DNA of 64,000 bases from Ooceraea biroi. Lineage: Eukaryota; Arthropoda; Insecta; Hymenoptera; Formicidae. The stretch is taken from the NCBI RefSeq assembly GCF_003672135.1, contig NC_039513.1, forward strand, positions 14,287,591-14,351,590, read 5' to 3'. The notes under the pieces were generated by a model. That model saw only the letters and a list, made by a program, of their open reading frames with translations. It was not told the origin of the DNA and did not search any database. Of this stretch, positions 27,107 to 37,342 are shown in pieces (the stretch's first letter is position 1; each line of letters opens with the position of its first letter). The position numbers and the translations under genes are program-made.

Positions 27107-27225
27107 TATATTTGCGTGCGTTTTTACGGGAATGAGCCCGTTGAAAGTACCAATCAAGTTTGTAATTCGTATTCATATTCTTGCGTGCAGTTTTACGAGA
27201 ATTACTTCGTAGAAAGTACCAGTCT
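27107..27225 (+). repeat. Two diverged 69 bp repeats, each holding a small hairpin
   Basis: Units starting at 27113 (TTGCGTGC) and 27181 or 27182 align with a fixed 69 bp offset and no gaps. They share TTGCGTGC, a T-run, a hairpin and GAAAGTACCA. Hairpin 1 pairs ACGGG (27126-27130) with CCCGT (27137-27141). Hairpin 2 pairs ACGAG (27195-27199) with TTCGT (27206-27210). The frame from 27107 to 27336 is also open and would encode two related segments (CVRFYGNEPVEST and CVQFYENYFVEST), but it has no ATG and no splice context that I recognise. A structured RNA or a decayed peptide repeat are both possible. Confidence 0.5.
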
Positions 27226-27589
27226 GCATGGTCCTGCAGCAATATCTTTTCAAAAAATCTGCGTAAATAAAAAATGCATTATTTATACTAAGAATTATAC
27301 TAAGGATTTTACTTATTTAAAAGCACAACAGATCTGAAAGTTAAAATCTTTCTAATTTATTGCTATCAGAAAATAAGGAATTTTACAATTCTATCGATTT
27401 AACTAAACTTGAACAATACATTGACATACATTAAAGAAATGTAACAAAGAAATAAAAGTCACATTATTGTAATTAATGTAATTAATGGATAATGAATATC
27501 ACGTTTACAAAATCGATTTATATTGTGTATTGTGTTAATTTTATTTTAAGAAATGAGATAAAATATACTTGTTTCGACGTTGTTTGAAA

Positions 27590-29762
27590 TTAATACCTTT
27601 TCTTTCTTGAATTTTTGCCTATATAATGTTGGTTATTTTGTTGTGTATCGCGTGTATTAAACGAAGACTTGGGTTTACGATAACTAATGACCTCTTCCTG
27701 CGACACGTGACGTTTTGTATTTTTCTGAATGGTATTATTTATTTCGACGTTTGCATTATTATTATCGAAGATTGTGTTGGTAGGAGCATTTGATTTTACA
27801 GAGTCTTTTTTCTTTAGTCCATCTTTTTCCGTTATAAGCAGAATTGGTGCAAAACTTTCATCATCCGTCACAGTTGTTGCAATATTTATATGTTTCTTAT
27901 CAGAGGTAACGACGAAATCTTTTGTTTTATCCTGAAAAAAAGAAACATGCAATTCTTATAAAACTTTTATGAATATAACACAGATGTTTTATATATAACA
28001 TTAGATCTTTATAATTTAAGAATCTTTAAAAAATCATATATATATAAAAGTTCATGACTTACCTTTAGTACAATGTCAGATATAGACATATCTATATTAT
28101 TTTCTGAACAATAATTATTTGCGTGTGAAGGTATACATGGATCTTGTATTAAAAGCTTATTAAAACTATTCTTTAATATATCCTTTTCTTGTACTCCAAT
28201 TGATTTTAAAATATCACTTATTCTCTCACACCAATTAATTAAATTTTTATTGTTTTCCTTATTATTCTTACTCAGTTTCAATAATTCTTCGTCAAATATA
28301 TTTTCTAAATGACACCATTCTTTAGTTGATGTATCACTTTCTTTATTATATTTATCATTCATATTTTGTATTATCTCGCTCATACTTTCTGGCAATATTT
28401 TCTCGGATAAGGATAATTCAGAAGTATAATCTATTTTATCGTTGGCAATTTTCGCATTCCTGATATAATAATACAATTTAAATATAATAATAATAATAAT
28501 AACAACTGTACAATATGAGAAAAAAAGATTGTATATATTACTAGTTATACTTACTTTGCAGTAGAACTTTTTATATCTTGTGCTTTATTGCTTTCACTTT
28601 TCAAGAAGCTATTATTGTTATAAACTTTAGAAATATTTGTCTCATCATGCTTTGCATATAATACTGGGTCGTCAAGTTTTTCAGGATTCCTCAGGATTCG
28701 ATTCTTCATATTGTTCTTCTTTGTATTTCTTTTAACAGTTTTATCACTCAAGTTTTGTGATGAATAATTTGAGAAACAGGATTTATCATAATTTTCGAAA
28801 AGTTGATTATTCTCAGTTAATTGTTTTAAGAATCCATTATTATCAGGTAGCGTATTTTTTAAATAGCATAATTTTTCACGCAACTTATGTACCAATTTAG
28901 CATATTTATTATAAATATTTAATGTTATTTTATTTATTTTTTCTAACAAGTCAAAAAGCAGTAACTGAGATGTGTTATGTATTTTATCAGCAGTATTTTG
29001 CAGAAACCTAATAATATAGTATACGTATATGTATAACATAGTAACGTGTAATAAAAATATACAATAATTTTATGACATGCAGCTAAAAACTTGAACATGT
29101 TATACTTACTTTATAGTAGTGAAATTATTCACATTTTGTGTACCATTCTTAAATAATATTAAGGTTTCATAAAATTCTTTTACATTATTCACAATGTCCA
29201 ACGTCTTATTCATTTTATATTTTGGCAAATTATTTATATCATCAATTTTAATAAGTGATGGTGATAACAGATATAGAAATAATTGGAGTTGATTCAATGG
29301 GTGCAAATTAGAATCTAAAGATTCTATGATAGATTCGTTATCCATTTTACTAGAATTAATACTTTTAAAGACTTGCGTTAATCTGTCCTTTACAGAAATT
29401 TCGTAATTGGTTGCTTTAGTATACACTTCAATTTCACTTAATATAGCTTTCACTAAAAATAAAACATTTGATTAAGACACAAAAATTAGATTTTACTAAA
29501 TTCTTTTATAAAAGTTTGGATTGTACCTTCTGCTAACTCTTTATAAGTATTAACAATATTATGACTTGTAGTTATAAGAGTTTCATTAGAAATTTTACTT
29601 AAGAATTGATTTGGTGGGATTATATAGTACATCGACATCATATGCAAAAGGAAACCAGCCATAACGCCAAACAAACAGGCAATAGTCGTTTTCATTGTCT
29701 GTATAATCAAAGAAAATTATATATATATATATTATTATTATTATTATTATGTTGTTCAGATA

Positions 29763-29799
<37 letters not shown>

Positions 29800-30998
29800 A
29801 ATTAGTCAAAAAGTTTAGGTCCATTTTTGTGTCAATGATTTGTCAATTTTGCTTTATTGCATCTAGTAGAAACAAATTATTCATCAACCAAGTAATTACC
29901 ATCATTGTCTATGATTAGACATTATCTATGATACAAATATTATCAACATTGTTACCCGTAGTACATGTAAATTGATTTGAGAAAGTGAAAACCAAACCAA
30001 ACTTTTTGACCGAACGTTAACACATTCAATGCCAAGCAAATTCTGTATGTCTTGCTATTCATAGCATAATCATTTAACATGTGGCATTTAGAGTCCTCAC
30101 AATCCTGTAGAAATACCAAAATCATGTTGAACATAAATATATAGTACCTCTTCTATAATGTATCTCCTACGTTTCTTAAATGTTGTTTTATCATTAAGTT
30201 GACAGGTTTGGGAGGGATTTATACCAACATCTTCTACATCACTCTCTGATATGACGGATATACCATCGGATATATCTTCTGATTCCACATTTGTAGATAT
30301 TTCATTGTTATTATCTTTCGTTTGTGTTTCCAAGGTCTCATTATCCAAACACTTTAAGAATTAAATGACTGATCATTTTATTTCTATTCATTTCTATTCT
30401 GATTCTATAGATATGTACAATATCTATAGAAACAGGTGCACTAATACTATCGAATACGCTTATAATAGTAGCAATATTTTGTCACGTGCATCAAATCTTT
30501 GATTCATCATGAGCATAAAGCAGCTGGAAGCACGTGGTTAATTATATGAGCAAAGATATTTGTTTTAATTATAAAGTAATTTCATCAAATTATCATCAAA
30601 TATACAAGCGTATGAAACAAAAGCGTATTGACATGCGCAATTGTATAAATTGTACTTGTATGTGCACTGGATAATTGAGTGCACCAATGCCGTCCACTAT
30701 GCTCATGTTTGCAAGGATATTTCATATGTGTGATTTGCCAATCCTTATTTACAAAATACAAAGAGACAATCTTTTCAAATGTTACAAAGAAAGTTTTGAG
30801 CATAAACACACCGGATGGCATTATCAATATTATCATCGATAGATTCACCTCCTTTTGTGTATCTGGTATTTCAGGCGCTTCCTCATTTGTATCATTTTGT
30901 CGATTGGTCCAACTTAATTTGATCCATTCATCCGTATCTGCGTCCAACTTTATCTCATCTAAATGGATACTTATTTCATTGATATTTACGTCGTCCAT
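27590..30998 (-). CDS. Single-pass membrane, coiled-coil protein, possibly CCPG1-like
   Basis: Seven minus-strand exons (30849-30998, 30148-30351, 29527-29698, 29110-29452, 28555-29007, 28063-28459 and 27590-27931) join in perfect phase. They total 2061 nt, or 686 residues, so this is a real gene. The N-terminal ~118 residues are acidic (DDVNINEISIHLDEIKLD; ISDGISVISESDVED) and end in a basic KKRRR stretch. One strong membrane segment follows at about residues 123-145 (IACLFGVMAGFLLHMMSMYY). The remainder is a long Asn/Lys/Ser-rich, partly helical tail ending in a basic cluster (KNSRKKRY). This order (acidic N-terminus with a GxSVIS-type motif, basic stop-transfer, one membrane span, long helical lumenal part) resembles CCPG1/PBXIP1, the ER-phagy receptor family. 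The sequence is weakly conserved, however, and the aromatic residue of a CCPG1-type LIR is not evident in the SVIS motif. I treat the identity as tentative. Its head faces MINPP1, with transposons in the spacer. Confidence 0.72.
29801..30016. mobile_element. Mariner-like MITE in intron 2 of the CCPG1-like gene
   Basis: Imperfect terminal inverted repeats of about 20 bp: TTAGTCAAAAAGTTTAGGT at the left and its near reverse complement, containing AAACTTTTTGACC, at the right. The GTCAAAAAGTTT core is typical of mariner-type ends. About 170 bp of AT-rich non-coding DNA lies between. A TA lies next to the left end, but the target duplication is not clear on the right. The element sits in the intron between the exons at 30148-30351 and 29527-29698, just beside a long (TA)n run. 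Confidence 0.55.
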
Positions 30999-31248
30999 TT
31001 CTTTCCTAAAACAAGTAATTTTATAGCAAACAAATGCGCGACACAAGATGAAGTAATTAAATATGAAAATTCATAAACCGAACTGTAGTACTATCCAAAA
31101 AGTTCCGTTTGCACATATACCAAACACATTAATCATTATTATTAACAATTTCATTATGTATACATTTCACTTACATTCATTTCGTTTCATTAATATGAAC
31201 ATAAAATACGTAGTATATAGAAGTACATACAACTTTGCGATTTCATGT
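30999..31248. other. Upstream region of the CCPG1-like gene
   Basis: 250 bp between the CCPG1-like start codon and the 3' tail of the retrotransposon. It is AT-rich with no coding exon. It presumably holds the promoter and 5' UTR of the minus-strand gene, but I see no clear motif. Confidence 0.4.
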
Positions 31249-31271
31249 TCTCTTGTTCTTGTTCTTGTTGT

Positions 31272-31338
31272 ATGGCTCAGTTGGCGAATAACACCCATAC
31301 GCCAGCACTAGAGGCAAGCACGTCCAATCCCGGGTACG
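31272..31338 (+). other. tRNA-like box A / box B segment opposite the LINE 3' UTR
   Basis: The plus strand reads TGGCTCAGTTGG, a match to the Pol III box A pattern TRGYNNANNNG. About 40 bp later comes GTCCAATCCCGGGT, similar to box B and its flank. The distance fits a tRNA, but I cannot draw a T-arm stem or a full cloverleaf, so this is not a tRNA gene. It may be a tRNA-derived SINE fragment in antisense, or part of the LINE 3' UTR that resembles one by chance. Confidence 0.3.
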
Positions 31339-31505
31339 CACGTCGACGCAGCGCAGCATCGCGAGCGCCATCTCGAATCAACCGCAGCGACTCGACGCTG
31401 GTGCACTCCCATGAGTAACGGTCATTCACTCCACCCCAGGCGGGCGCTGTCGGTACTGCAGAGGTGGTGTCGAAAGCATCGACAGTCGTATATCATGTCA
31501 TCGAC

Positions 31506-34500
31506 TCAAAGATTAAGACCAGCTCGCTGCACAAATCGAAGTAACGCTTTATACGCCAAAATATTCTGCGAAAAGGCAATTTGATAAATGTCGTATGGCG
31601 GCGAAAAGTCGTTATGAAATAGATCCATGATAAGTGTCGCAGAGTGCTGAGCGAGTAATGGGCAATTAAAGAAAATATGATTAGCATCCTGGTATTGACC
31701 GCAATCGCATGTGGCAGAAAGAGTAATTCCCTTATCGGTTAAATGCGATAAAATACTAAAATGATGAGTTCGAATACGGGAAATCAAACATATAGCGTCA
31801 CGAGGCAAAAACCCTCCAAGGCATCGAAACCAAGGCTTCGCAAGAACCGGCTCAACCTTCCTATCAAAATAACGCTTCCCCTTATTCACACAATCCCGAA
31901 TAATATGGCGACAAGCCCGACGCCTCACCGACTCACGAAATGAAGAGAAAAAGGACTTATAATGACAAGACTGCACGGATGCATCTGTCAAAGAAAGAGC
32001 GGCCCTGGCGAGTCCGTCCGCACACTCGTTACCAACGATTCCAGAGTGGCCCGGAACCCACAGCAGGCGGACGGGCATCCCCCTTTCCAAAAGTAATGAC
32101 CTAAAAGAATTCTTGATTGAATATATGACCGGTGGGTGCCCACCACAACCATCAGGCATCCGTAAAGCAGATATGACGCTCAACGAGTCAGAAGCAATCA
32201 GCGCTCTAGAACACGGGGGGCTGGTCAGAAGAAGAAGATCCGTGGCCCGAAGGATAGCGGCGGCTTCCGCGTCAAAGATGGATTGGTGGTCATGCAATCT
32301 TCGGGATATCGATATGCGCAACTGAATGCGCTGCATCTTAAGGAGATCGCAGTCCCGCAAAGGATGAAAAACTTGGCATTCCCAATTCAAAACAGAGCGA
32401 ATAAAACCCTTATAAACAGTGGAAAGAACCGAGGGATGAGACCCCCACCTTATACCCGCCATAGCCTTCAATATATTCAACCGGGAGCCAGCCCTCCTAG
32501 TAGTCTCCCGAACATGCGACGACCAGGAGAGGGCATAGTCAATATAGATACCAAAATATTGCGTGGTCCACTGCAGCCGAAGCCTACACTCACGAAGGGA
32601 AATCGTGATGCGCTCCTCGCGAATGAGACGTTTAATATTCGTCAGCGAGGTCAAAGAGAAAAAGCAGTAAGAAGTCTTGGTAGGCTCGATAGAGAGGTTC
32701 AAAGTGCGCAATAGATCATTCAATTTAGCCAAGGCATTCTGCAAGAGCGAGGCTACGTTACGCAGCATCCTATGTGAACAGAAAATTGCCAAGTCATCCG
32801 CATACATAAAAATCGAAACAGGCAAAGGAAGACACACATCCAAAAAAGAAACATAAAGTGCAAAAAGCAAGGGACTCAAAACTGACCCCTGTGGAAGGCC
32901 CAGATGGGCCATGCGCGCTTCCATAAATGTGCCCCCCATGTATCCGTGCAGCTTACGGAACACCAAAAGGAACTCAAGAAAACAGAGGACCTTCTCAGGC
33001 ACTCCCATCTTCCGCAGAACAACTATCAGAACGCGAGGTAGAACGTGATCGAAAGCACCGGCAACATCGAAGAAGACAACCCCTGAGTACAGTCTGTTAG
33101 CATTAGCCAACTTAATATTAGCAACGAGAGTGGCAACGTTATCCACACAAGACAACCCTCGCCGAAAACCGAACTGGTAAACCGGGAGAAGATGGTTATT
33201 TTCCACCCACCATTCAAGGCGTCTACTAATTAATTTCTCAAATATCTTAAACAGATTATTAGCAAGAGAAATAGGACGTAAGTCACCCTTTTTCCCCGAT
33301 TTAGGAATAAAAATTACAAAGTATTCTTTCCACTGTAAAGGATAACGTCCTTTGTGAACCATTAAGTTAAAATGCTTAAGTATAAGTGCATGCAATTCAT
33401 GCGGGAACTTAGATATAATCCTGTTATTAATGCGATCAGGGCCTGAGACCGATTTCTTTTTTAAAGAGGTAATCACTGACCAATATTCATCAAAAGTAAA
33501 CGGGCGCAACAACTCGAGAGGGAGCCCACGCAAGCGAGGAAACTGAACATCCTCCAGAAAACCAGGAGGTGGATGTGCAGGAGGGGATTGGGTTAGTCGG
33601 AGCAATTTTGTCAAAAGCGCTATAAAATTTATCACGATCTGTGTAATTATTATTGCCCTCATCCCGTTTACATTGGTTATTGCGCGAAAAGGAACGAACC
33701 GTGTTCCAAGCATTGGTGGTATCCGACGAAAAGGAAAGGGACTCGCAAAAAGCACGGAAAGCGCGACGTCTCTTCTTCTTAACAAAATTGGAAAATTCGC
33801 GACATGCAGAAATATAACGTCCCTGATTTTCAATATTCGGATGTAACTTGAAAGAATGATAAAGAGACCGCTTCTTCCTCAGTTCAGACGTACATTCGTC
33901 GTCCCACCAGACGGCAGGCGGTCTACGCTTTACTGATATATTATCTCGAGACACAGCCCCCGCGCGAGATAACTCCTGAGAAATTCCCGAGCAAAATTGC
34001 GTAGGACTGCTCGATGGATCGACCGTCCAAAACAAAGTCCCCACAGAGCCGCGAGCAACCCGCTTGAAATTCAATCCAGTCTATATTATAAAGAGAAAAA
34101 TTTGGACAAGGAATAAAGGCTCCTATAGACGAACGGAATGCAATATAGACATCGACAGGGAAATGATCGCTCCCATGAGTAGAATCAAAAGTTCTCCACC
34201 GATGCAGAGGGGCCCAGCGAGCAGACACCAGAGTAATATCAAGGGCGGAGTTGGAAAGCAGATCCGCCGACGTCCATGTCGGGTCGCCATTATTGAGGCA
34301 GACTAGAGCAGACGCGGTGATAGCCTCAGCAATCTTCCGGCCCTCGGCATCAGAGGTCTGCACCGCCGAGGACCACAGCGGATCTTTGCCGTTAAAATCT
34401 CCACACACAACGCCGACTCAAATGAGACACAGACGTCAAGGAATTGCGACGAAAACCGCTGGTCAGTGAGCGACCGGGATATGCGTGGAGAACTATAAAG

Positions 34501-34812
34501 AGACACAACAGTAAGCACCTCTGAGGGAAGAAAAAGCTTAACGATGATATGTTCCACCCGGTTACGAGAACAAAGATCCATAAGGACATCACTGCGAACA
34601 ATCTGATACTTTATGCGTTTATCAATCAAAACCGCCACACCACCACCATGACGGCTGCGGTCCTGTGAAACAATTTCATAGTTAGTAAATGATAATCTAA
34701 GTCTCTCATCCAAATGGGTCTCGCATAGAGCAACCGCATGGTATTTATGCTCTTGAAGTAATTGACAGAGCTCCGCATACCGACGCGGGAGAGAGCGACA
34801 ATTCCACTGCAA
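31506..34812 (-). pseudogene. LINE ORF2: endonuclease - reverse transcriptase - RNase H, disrupted
   Basis: The product is the replication enzyme of the retrotransposon. It is readable as pieces in different frames. Piece 1 is the endonuclease N-terminal half (34303-34812; NCRSL, CETHLDE, LYSSP). Piece 2 is the rest of the endonuclease (33941-34408; GDFNGKDPLW, GSDHFPVDV). Piece 3 is the linker (33490-34074; WWDDEC). Piece 4 is a 2.3 kb open frame for the RT and RNase H (31506-33833). The RT shows SGPDRI, RPISL, GLPQGSVLSPLLFALY and the catalytic FMYADD. The RNase H shows DAEAAAI (the Glu), SDSLSVI (an Asp) and HSGIVGNECADGLA (the last Asp). The TDGS-type first catalytic Asp and the usual linker between RT and RNase H are missing; QRIQLR runs straight into the Glu region near 32320-32340. 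Frame changes occur near 34405, between about 33950 and 34070, and near 33600-33700. Confidence 0.9.
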
Positions 34813-35472
34813 TAGACGAAACCCAGACTGATCCGTATACCCTAAACTAAACTATAATAGACTTATAAGATGCGAAAAGTAAAGTTTCAAGTTCCTTAAC
34901 GGTGAGAGTCTTGGCCAAGTGAAAGTTCAAGCTCTGAAGAGTTTTCCGAAAATGACTTACGGATTCCTGAGTTAGAGAGCAGAGACCGCCAGAACGCCTC
35001 GACGGCCCGAAAGAAAAAGTGCCCTTGACTCTCGAGGAAGTAGTAGTAGAAGAACCAGAGCCCAGATCCGTGCCCCCTGAGGCCCCCCTGTGTGGTAAGG
35101 GCTGCTTCAAGGGCGTGTTCACAAGAGTCACGGATGTCCCCGCAGTCCCGGACTCACGAGGGCTTCCCCTCACATGTAAAGGCGGGAAGGCCTAGAAATG
35201 TTAGAGATATTAGACGGGGAAGTAGCGCGCAAAGGAGAGGGGGAGCGGCACGGAGGAGGACGGGGCAGGGAGAGCCGAACCCCAACGGGGACCAGCCCTC
35301 GGGTCGCCACCCGACCCACGCTCATCCCCAGAATCCACGATTCGCGCAGCCTCCCGCGGCGAGACGTCCCGAACAGCCATGACTCTGTTTATATTCTTTT
35401 GTCTCAAAAAAGACGGACAATATACATCGGACGCCCAATGGTTGGTCGTGCTCACCCCGGCGCGGACACAGT
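34813..35472 (-). other. LINE ORF1-ORF2 junction region
   Basis: Between the CCHC region and the recognisable endonuclease. A minus-strand frame at 34847-35173, rich in Ser, Gly and Thr, could be the C-terminal tail of ORF1. The GC-rich character matches the rest of the LINE. No separate gene is visible. Confidence 0.5.
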
Positions 35473-36515
35473 TCACGCACGCAAGCTAGTACAATCAGGG
35501 TGGGAGTGCCCCTTGTCACCACATTTAGCACAGAAAATAGAGCCAGCAGCCGCAGACCTGCAATTAGATGAAACATGGCCGAAACGCTGACAGTTCGTGC
35601 AGCGGCGGACTTTATAGACGTATGGGTTGAGGAATACCCTCTTTCCCATATCAATTGCCGATCGGGGCAGTATTGGTTCTCGAAATTTGACCTCATAAAG
35701 TTTAGTAGGAATGAGCTTAATATACTTCCGATTTGCAAGAAACGCGTCGCTGAATCCTCGAACATTCAATTGGAGCCGACCAAGGTTCGGACCAGCCCGG
35801 AGGGGGTTTAAGGAATTTTAAAATATCATCCGTAGATTCGTCCTCATCATCAATACCTTTAAGAGTAAAACGAAAAATGACCCTAAACTTCGGGACGTAG
35901 GCAAACCAACTGCCCGAGGGGGAGAATTTTATAAGCGATCTTGTTAAATTGGGCGATGAACGAATTCGCCTGCGAACCGATGGGAAAAAGAATAGAGAAT
36001 CTATTCCTCCCCTTCTGCCTCAAATCATATGCTGATTTAAATTCCGCGGGAACAAGAGAATTTAGTCGCTTACCCAGACCCAAGGGGCTTATGCCCTTGA
36101 CTGCGCTCTCACCCTCGACAGGCGTGTAGTCCGTATAAACAATAAAAGGACCGCGAGATTTGAGCTGGTATAAATTATCCTCCAGTCGATTGTGACTATG
36201 ATTACGATACTTAGCAGTCGACGCAGCAGGCGCAGCCGCTCGAGAGTTGTGGCCAGGATCAACAGCCGAAAAGTATCTCTTTTTTCTGACTTGAATGTCA
36301 ACAGCGGATTCCAGCGGATTAGCACTCGTTCCAAGGCTGCGCTTGCGCACAATCTTCGGTGACGTTGCTGGAGGCGGCGATGTTCTTTGATCCATGATCT
36401 CCGATCCTTGATCCAGAGTGTTCGAATTCGGAGTACACTCCACGTCGACAGGTCCGTCATCGTCCGAAACGAGCGACTCATGATTTGGGTGAGAATCGAT
36501 CGAAATGTCGCACAT
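35473..36515 (-). pseudogene. LINE ORF1, gag-like protein with two CCHC zinc knuckles, frameshifted
   Basis: RNA-binding protein of the retrotransposon. The first frame (35883-36515, 210 residues from Met at 36515) has a charged, Ser/Pro-rich N-terminus followed by FIVYTDYTPVEGES and a folded segment (RFSILFPIGSQANSFI). It stops at 35883, but an adjacent frame continues directly (VIFRFTLKGIDDEDEST). A third frame at 35473-35769 holds KLIPTKLYEVKFREPILP and two zinc knuckles, CTNCQRFGHVSSNC and CAKCGDKGHSHPDC. At least two frameshifts therefore split one ancestral ORF1. Confidence 0.8.
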
Positions 36516-36631
36516 CGCGTGTCACACAAAGGACGCGTACGCAATGAGATGAGAATGGTAGACAGGCCGGCACGTGCCCGACCTCTGCGTAGGCCGTAAA
36601 TTCGCTCGCACTCGTAGGCGCGAACGGTCAA

Positions 36632-36830
36632 AAACGCAAAACAATCGATAAATACTTTAACACTATAAAGATTAGTCCGAAAATACTAGAATATATATCA
36701 CAGCAAGGCGCAAAGTTACATTGGATAGATGATCACAGAGCGAACACGTGTCAATCCTGCACAATTGCATCGAACAGTTCCCAGCGATTTCATGTTAGTT
36801 GACGGACTATAGATCACTACTTGACCGTAG
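36632..36830. other. Spacer between LINE 5' end and MITE
   Basis: About 200 bp without coding signals. It may include the LINE 5' UTR. No target-site duplication for the LINE could be matched by eye. Confidence 0.4.
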
Positions 36831-37070
36831 CACCGACGAGATATTCTTAAAGACCAGCAGCCTTACAGGGATTTTTATTATCGACAATTATCGACCGTTC
36901 GAATGTACCGAGGGTAACTGTATACTGTATATATTACAATTACCCTCGGTATATTCCAAATGATCGATAATATCAGCGCTCTTACCTCCTTGGAAGGGAG
37001 CCCTTTTTACGGTCACGATGTCACGAAACTTTATCCAGAGCTGCTGGTCTTTAAGAATATCTCGTCGGTG
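36831..37070. mobile_element. 240 bp MITE with 31 bp perfect TIRs and internal palindrome
   Basis: The ends 36831-36861 and 37040-37070 are perfect reverse complements over 31 bp (starting CACCGACGAG and ending CTCGTCGGTG). Flanks ACCGTAG (36824-36830) and ACCATAG (37071-37077) look like a 7 bp target duplication with one mismatch. Inside, a second palindrome is built on TACCGAGGGTAA and TTACCCTCGGTA. No coding capacity. The superfamily is uncertain: a 7-8 bp duplication would suggest hAT- or P-like, and no matching autonomous element is present here. Confidence 0.85.
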
Positions 37071-37342
37071 ACCATAGCTACAAAGTTATCAATTTTTGTG
37101 TTTTGCACGTACACATTTAATTAATAATAAATCTGTATCACTGTCATTGTCGTTACTTAACTCACCCGTTCAACCAAATCAAATGTAAACAAACATTGTC
37201 ATCTCTCACTGGCCACTCGATGACTCGAGTTGTCGCATCGAATCAAGTGACGTCTGGATTTTCTCACATTGGAAACGTTGTATGAAGGATCTTATCTTGA
37301 AGATTCATGTATTAACATTTGCAAGACGTTACTTTTCTAAAA
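37071..37342 (+). promoter_or_regulatory. MINPP1 upstream region
   Basis: 270 bp between the MITE and the MINPP1 start codon, expected to hold its promoter and 5' UTR. I see no TATA box or CCAAT box at a clear position. The assignment rests on location only. Confidence 0.3.

Larger units (their letters stand above)
24985..27589. other. Tail-to-tail spacer between CEP290 and the CCPG1-like gene
   Basis: Very AT-rich, with no supported coding exon. It contains a GC-richer island at about 25200-25470, a 68 bp direct duplication at 26493-26628 with TA-rich ends, and a pair of related hairpin units at 27107-27225. The open frames at 25221-25519 and 26720-26983 look like chance frames. Confidence 0.5.
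31249..36631 (-). mobile_element. Non-LTR retrotransposon (LINE), I-like with RNase H, 5.4 kb, inactivated
   Basis: Minus-strand element with the order ORF1 (gag-like, two CCHC knuckles), APE-type endonuclease, reverse transcriptase, RNase H. A C-terminal RNase H after the RT points to the I group of LINE clades (I, Loa, Nimb and relatives); the exact clade is not resolved by eye. The 3' end appears to lie at about 31249-31268. There the minus strand reads as repeats of a CAAGAA-like unit, a short tandem tail like those ending I-type elements. ORF1 has at least two frameshifts and ORF2 three, plus a deletion in the RNase H region, so this copy is dead. The 5' boundary is uncertain, near 36631 or slightly beyond. 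The element's GC content and codon use differ sharply from the AT-rich flanks. Confidence 0.92.

Noticed and set aside
31272..31338. tRNA gene
   Set aside because: Box A and B are visible, but no T-stem or full cloverleaf can be drawn; reported only as tRNA-like.
32113..32714. Plus-strand frames opposite the LINE reverse transcriptase
   Set aside because: Antisense shadows of the long minus-strand RT frame.
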